From JALOAT01 sp041687015 (GTDB lineage Bacteria; Pseudomonadota; Gammaproteobacteria; Thiohalomonadales; Thiohalomonadaceae), in NCBI GenBank assembly GCA_041687015.1, contig JAWLCT010000029.1, positions 1-41,093 of the forward strand: 41,093 nucleotides of DNA, written 5' to 3'. Position 1 is the first letter of the stretch, and every line of letters starts with the position of its first letter. The notes beneath the pieces were generated by a model that was not told the DNA's origin, searched no databases, and worked only from the letters and a program-made list of their open reading frames with translations. Made by a program: the position numbers and the translations under genes. Positions 38,875-41,093 of this stretch are shown here, piece by piece.

Positions 38875-39879
38875 ATGGATAACGCCCCGAACCTCTACTA
38901 CAAGCAAAACCGGCTCAAGCAGCTACGTGCTTTCTGTCACACGGCACGACACGGGAGCATCTCCCTCGCGGCAGAAACGCTGTTCCTGAGTCAGCCTTCC
39001 GTTTCCTTGCAGATTCAAGCGCTTGAGCGTGAATTTGAAACCACTTTGTTCGAAAGGCGCGGCCCGAGCATCAAGCTCACACCGGAAGGCGAACTGCTCT
39101 ACAAGCTGGCCGAGCCGCTGGTGGAAGGCATCGACAAGCTGCACGAGACCTTCGCCGCACACCTGGGCAAAGTGGAGCACGGTGTCCTGAACATTGCTGC
39201 GGGCGAATCGACGATCCTCTACATCCTCCCCGAGGTGATGAAGCGCTTTGCACAGCTTCATGCCAACATCCGTCTCAAGCTGCACAACGTGACCGGCCGC
39301 GACGGACTGGCCATGCTGCGCAAAGACGAGGTGGATTTCGCCGTCGGGTCCATGCTCGAAGTGCCGGACGATCTCGTCTATCGCCCCGTGGTGACGTACA
39401 AACCGGCGCTCATCGTGCCCAAGGATCATCCGCTGGCCAAAAAGAAGGCCATCCGCCTCGACGACATCAGTCCCTATGGGCTGATCCTGCCCCCGCGGCA
39501 CCTGTCCACCTGGCGCATCGTCGACCTGGTGTTCCGTCAAAACGGGGTGAGCTATCAGGTGGCCCTGGAGGCGGGCGGCTGGGAAGTGATCAAGAAGTAT
39601 GTGGAACTGGGCCTGGGCATTTCCATCGTCACGGATGTGTGCCTGACGGGCGAAGAACAACTGGCCGCCATCCCGCTGGATCAGTATTTCCCGCGACGCA
39701 GCTACGGGCTGGTGCTGCGCCAGGGCCGTTATCTGTCGCCGCAGGCGAAGCGCTTCATCGACATCATGGAATCCGTCTACCTGTCCGAGAAGGACATGGC
39801 CAACGCCGAGGCACACGGCTCCATCGCTTTCGATGCCTTGCCCGGTGAGGATCTCGAAGAGGACGCCAATCCCTTCTGA
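38875..39879 (+). CDS. LysR-type transcriptional regulator divergent from rnfB
   Basis: This 334-residue protein has an N-terminal winged helix-turn-helix (RLKQLRAFCHTARHGSIS, AAETLFLSQPSVSLQIQALE, FERRGPSIKLTPEGELL). A LysR effector-binding domain follows (ILPEVMKRFAQLHANIRLKL, DFAVGSMLEVPDDLVYRPVV, LGISIVTDVC), then an acidic tail (GEDLEEDANPF). The HTH has LSQPSVSLQIQALE, as in CysB/CbbR-like members. The ATG at 38875 places the family start correctly; a frame to 38788 would cover the operator. No strong ribosome site is visible. It is a plausible regulator of the PFOR-Rnf module, but its effector cannot be told from sequence. Confidence 0.93.
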   Translation: MDNAPNLYYKQNRLKQLRAFCHTARHGSISLAAETLFLSQPSVSLQIQALEREFETTLFERRGPSIKLTPEGELLYKLAEPLVEGIDKLHETFAAHLGKVEHGVLNIAAGESTILYILPEVMKRFAQLHANIRLKLHNVTGRDGLAMLRKDEVDFAVGSMLEVPDDLVYRPVVTYKPALIVPKDHPLAKKKAIRLDDISPYGLILPPRHLSTWRIVDLVFRQNGVSYQVALEAGGWEVIKKYVELGLGISIVTDVCLTGEEQLAAIPLDQYFPRRSYGLVLRQGRYLSPQAKRFIDIMESVYLSEKDMANAEAHGSIAFDALPGEDLEEDANPF

Positions 39880-39977
39880 ACGGCTGGCGCGGCCATGGGC
39901 CCGCTTCTAAGCTGTTGAAGCATCAGCCCGCCGTTGGGCGCGGGGCGCCCGGCATCCATGTCTCCGGAACAGACGTC

Positions 39978-40313
39978 ATGAAAATCGTGCTCACGCCGAA
40001 TCTCAGCCCCGAGCGCTTCAGCCGCTTGGCGCGCAACTGGAACGACGAGGTATTCGCACGCGTCGAATTGGCCGGGGATCTCTCGGAAGCCGATCTGGCC
40101 CGGTTGACGGCCCAGGCGATCGCTCAGAAGCCGGACGATTTCGCCGACGTGGTACTGGAATTGATTGCCGGCGCGCCGGCCGCCAGCCCCGCGGTGCTGT
40201 ACGAGATCGTCAGGCACGGGGACGACGGCGCCCGCGATGCCGTGTGTCAGCGGGATGATCTGGACGGGGATTTGCGCAAGCTGTGCGGTCTGCCGGATTC
40301 CCGGTTCGCCTGA
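39978..40313 (+). CDS. small protein of unknown function
   Basis: This 111-residue protein is not recognised. It is rich in Leu, Asp and Ala with two to three predicted helices (PERFSRLARNWNDEVF, LSEADLARLTAQAIAQKPDDFADVV, AVLYEIVRHGDDGARDAVC). The regular spacing of Leu and Ala resembles helical-repeat proteins, but this is weak. There is no signal peptide or membrane helix. The start is ATG 39978; an earlier in-frame start at 39915 would add Gly/Pro-rich residues. It ends six bases from the convergent lexA stop and follows the LysR gene by about 100 bases. Confidence 0.72.
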   Translation: MKIVLTPNLSPERFSRLARNWNDEVFARVELAGDLSEADLARLTAQAIAQKPDDFADVVLELIAGAPAASPAVLYEIVRHGDDGARDAVCQRDDLDGDLRKLCGLPDSRFA

Positions 40314-40319
40314 CGACTT

Positions 40320-40919
40320 TCAATAGCGCCGCATCTGGCCCACCAACACACCCTGGATGGCAACCCGCTCCGGCGCGTAGCGCAGGGGCGCCATGGCCGC
40401 ATTGGCCGGGTGTAGACGCACCTCGCCTGAGGCGCGTTCGAGGCGCTTCAGGGTCGCTTCGCTGCCGTCGATGAGCGCCACCACGATCTCACCGTCGCGC
40501 GCATGCTCGCGCGCCTCGATGATCACGTAGTCGCCATCGAGAATGCCCTCGTCCACCATGGAATCGCCGCGCACCCGCAACACATAACAGGGCGCACGCC
40601 GCTGTAACACGGGTGGGATTTCGATGCTTTCCGGTTGCGCGATGGTTTCGATCGGCCGCCCGGCCGCGATGGTGCCGAGCAGGGGCAAGGCGTTTTCCGC
40701 ACCGACCGCCGCTGCGCTCAGCCGGATTCCGCGCTGCTTGCCGTGGAGCGGTTCCAGATAGCCCGCCTCCACCAGGGCGCTGACGTGCTTGTGCAGCGAG
40801 CCGCGGGAGCGCAGGCCCAAGGCCGCGCATATCTCGTCCAGGGTCGGGGGATAGGCCTGCTGCCGCGCGTGCTCGCGCAGGAAATCCAGAATGGCTTGCT
40901 GACGCCGTGTCAGATCCAT
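40320..40919 (-). CDS. lexA: LexA repressor
   Basis: The 199-residue protein has the LexA winged helix (TRRQQAILDFLREHARQ, PTLDEICAALGLRSRGSLHKHVSALV) and a C-terminal self-cleavage peptidase. The scissile Ala86-Gly87 is in GTIAAGRPIE. The catalytic Ser120 is in GDSMVDEGILDGDYV and Lys158 in GSEATLKRL. It should repress SOS genes until RecA filament prompts cleavage. The recognition helix reads LRSRGSLHKHVSAL, unlike the E. coli STVHFHLKRL type, which suits a different operator. A GTTC-N7-GTTC site sits 20-35 bases upstream. It is divergent from a gene cut by the window edge. Confidence 0.94.
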   Translation of the reverse strand: MDLTRRQQAILDFLREHARQQAYPPTLDEICAALGLRSRGSLHKHVSALVEAGYLEPLHGKQRGIRLSAAAVGAENALPLLGTIAAGRPIETIAQPESIEIPPVLQRRAPCYVLRVRGDSMVDEGILDGDYVIIEAREHARDGEIVVALIDGSEATLKRLERASGEVRLHPANAAMAPLRYAPERVAIQGVLVGQMRRY

Positions 40920-40939
40920 GGGCGTGTTCCTGATTGTCC

Positions 40940-40954
40940 GTTCTCTATCGGTTC
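40940..40954. promoter_or_regulatory. candidate LexA box GTTC-N7-GTTC in the divergent lexA promoter
   Basis: GTTCTCTATCGGTTC reads GTTC, seven bases, GTTC. This direct repeat is the LexA site of Alphaproteobacteria. It lies between TTGTCC (40934) and TATTAT (40957), a possible -35/-10 pair with 17-base spacing for the rightward gene, and upstream of lexA leftward. A LexA dimer here could block both. Confidence 0.65.
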
Positions 40955-40988
40955 TATATTATCGGCGGCCTGACGCCTGGAGAACCCC

Positions 40989-41093
40989 ATGAGCCGGCCC
41001 GCCGAGAAAATCAGCACCACACACGATCCGGTGGCCCGCCTGGCCGAACGCCTGTCGTCCAAGTACCGCAGCCGCATCACGGGCGAACTGGTG
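40989..41093 (+). CDS. unknown gene cut by the right edge, divergent from lexA
   Basis: An ATG at 40989 with GGAG upstream opens a frame that stays open to the window end (35 codons; begins MSRPAEKISTTHDPVARLAE). I cannot assign a family from so little. Its position beside lexA and the candidate LexA box suggests an SOS-regulated gene. Many genomes have a mutagenesis or cell-division inhibitor gene here, but nothing in the visible residues proves either. Confidence 0.6.
   Translation, partial: MSRPAEKISTTHDPVARLAERLSSKYRSRITGELV

Noticed and set aside
1..41093. tRNA, rRNA, insertion sequences or phage genes
   Set aside because: Reading both strands I saw no tRNA-like T-arm in a clover-leaf context, no rRNA stretch, and no transposase, integrase or phage structural motif.

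Overview
The window is about 41 kb of GC-rich, gene-dense proteobacterial DNA. It carries PEP synthase with its PpsR regulator, an Rnf complex, PPK1, LexA, YqjD/YqjE-like small membrane proteins, and a DUF3570/DUF4266/ApbE/TlpA cluster. Together these suggest a gammaproteobacterium, possibly a metabolically versatile autotroph or sulfur oxidiser. That placement is an inference from gene content, not a taxonomic assignment.

Layout. Positions 1-5.2 kb hold a truncated UV-damage endonuclease gene, an isoaspartyl peptidase, a PAS histidine kinase, a rhodanese/metallo-beta-lactamase fusion with a coupled coiled-coil gene, and a small CMD-family protein. Positions 5.3-9.4 kb hold a sugar-phosphate block: class I fructose-bisphosphate aldolase, transaldolase, and a trehalose-6-phosphate phosphatase fused to a decayed HAD domain. 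Positions 9.3-12.3 kb (minus strand) are a tightly overlapping four-gene envelope redox operon: TlpA thioredoxin, DUF4266 lipoprotein, DUF3570 protein and ApbE flavin transferase. Positions 12.4-17.8 kb hold a DUF488 protein, a TerB/J-domain protein, a degenerate GGDEF protein, an acyl-activating/ACP/acyltransferase fusion, and a DUF883-YqjE-like membrane-stress operon. A multiply broken csbD gene follows, then transketolase, an OsmC-like protein, a second PAS histidine kinase and polyphosphate kinase.

The centrepiece is the minus-strand run from 38.7 to 24.5 kb: rnfB, a 1.64-kilo-residue pyruvate:ferredoxin oxidoreductase (nifJ-like), rnfC-rnfD-rnfG-rnfE-rnfA, a previously easy-to-miss 59-codon Cys-rich membrane protein, ppsA and ppsR. 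Six of these genes overlap or nearly touch. The set links ion-gradient-driven ferredoxin chemistry (Rnf) to acetyl-CoA/pyruvate interconversion (PFOR) and pyruvate-to-PEP conversion (PpsA, switched by PpsR). It looks like a self-contained module for pushing C2/C3 carbon into gluconeogenesis, or for recovering energy in the opposite direction. The tiny Cys protein directly after rnfA resembles the NqrM maturation factor of Na+-NQR. It is a candidate assembly factor for the RnfA/RnfE intramembrane iron-sulfur site. A divergent LysR regulator with a perfect dyad before its start probably reads the state of this module.

The right end has a small unknown gene, lexA and a divergent truncated gene. 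The lexA/right-edge intergenic region contains GTTC-N7-GTTC, the LexA box form best known from Alphaproteobacteria. Several dispersed palindromic repeats (GTAGGAGCGG type, CCGGCTTTCGCCGGG type and a 168-bp nested inverted repeat) fill the few sizeable intergenic gaps.
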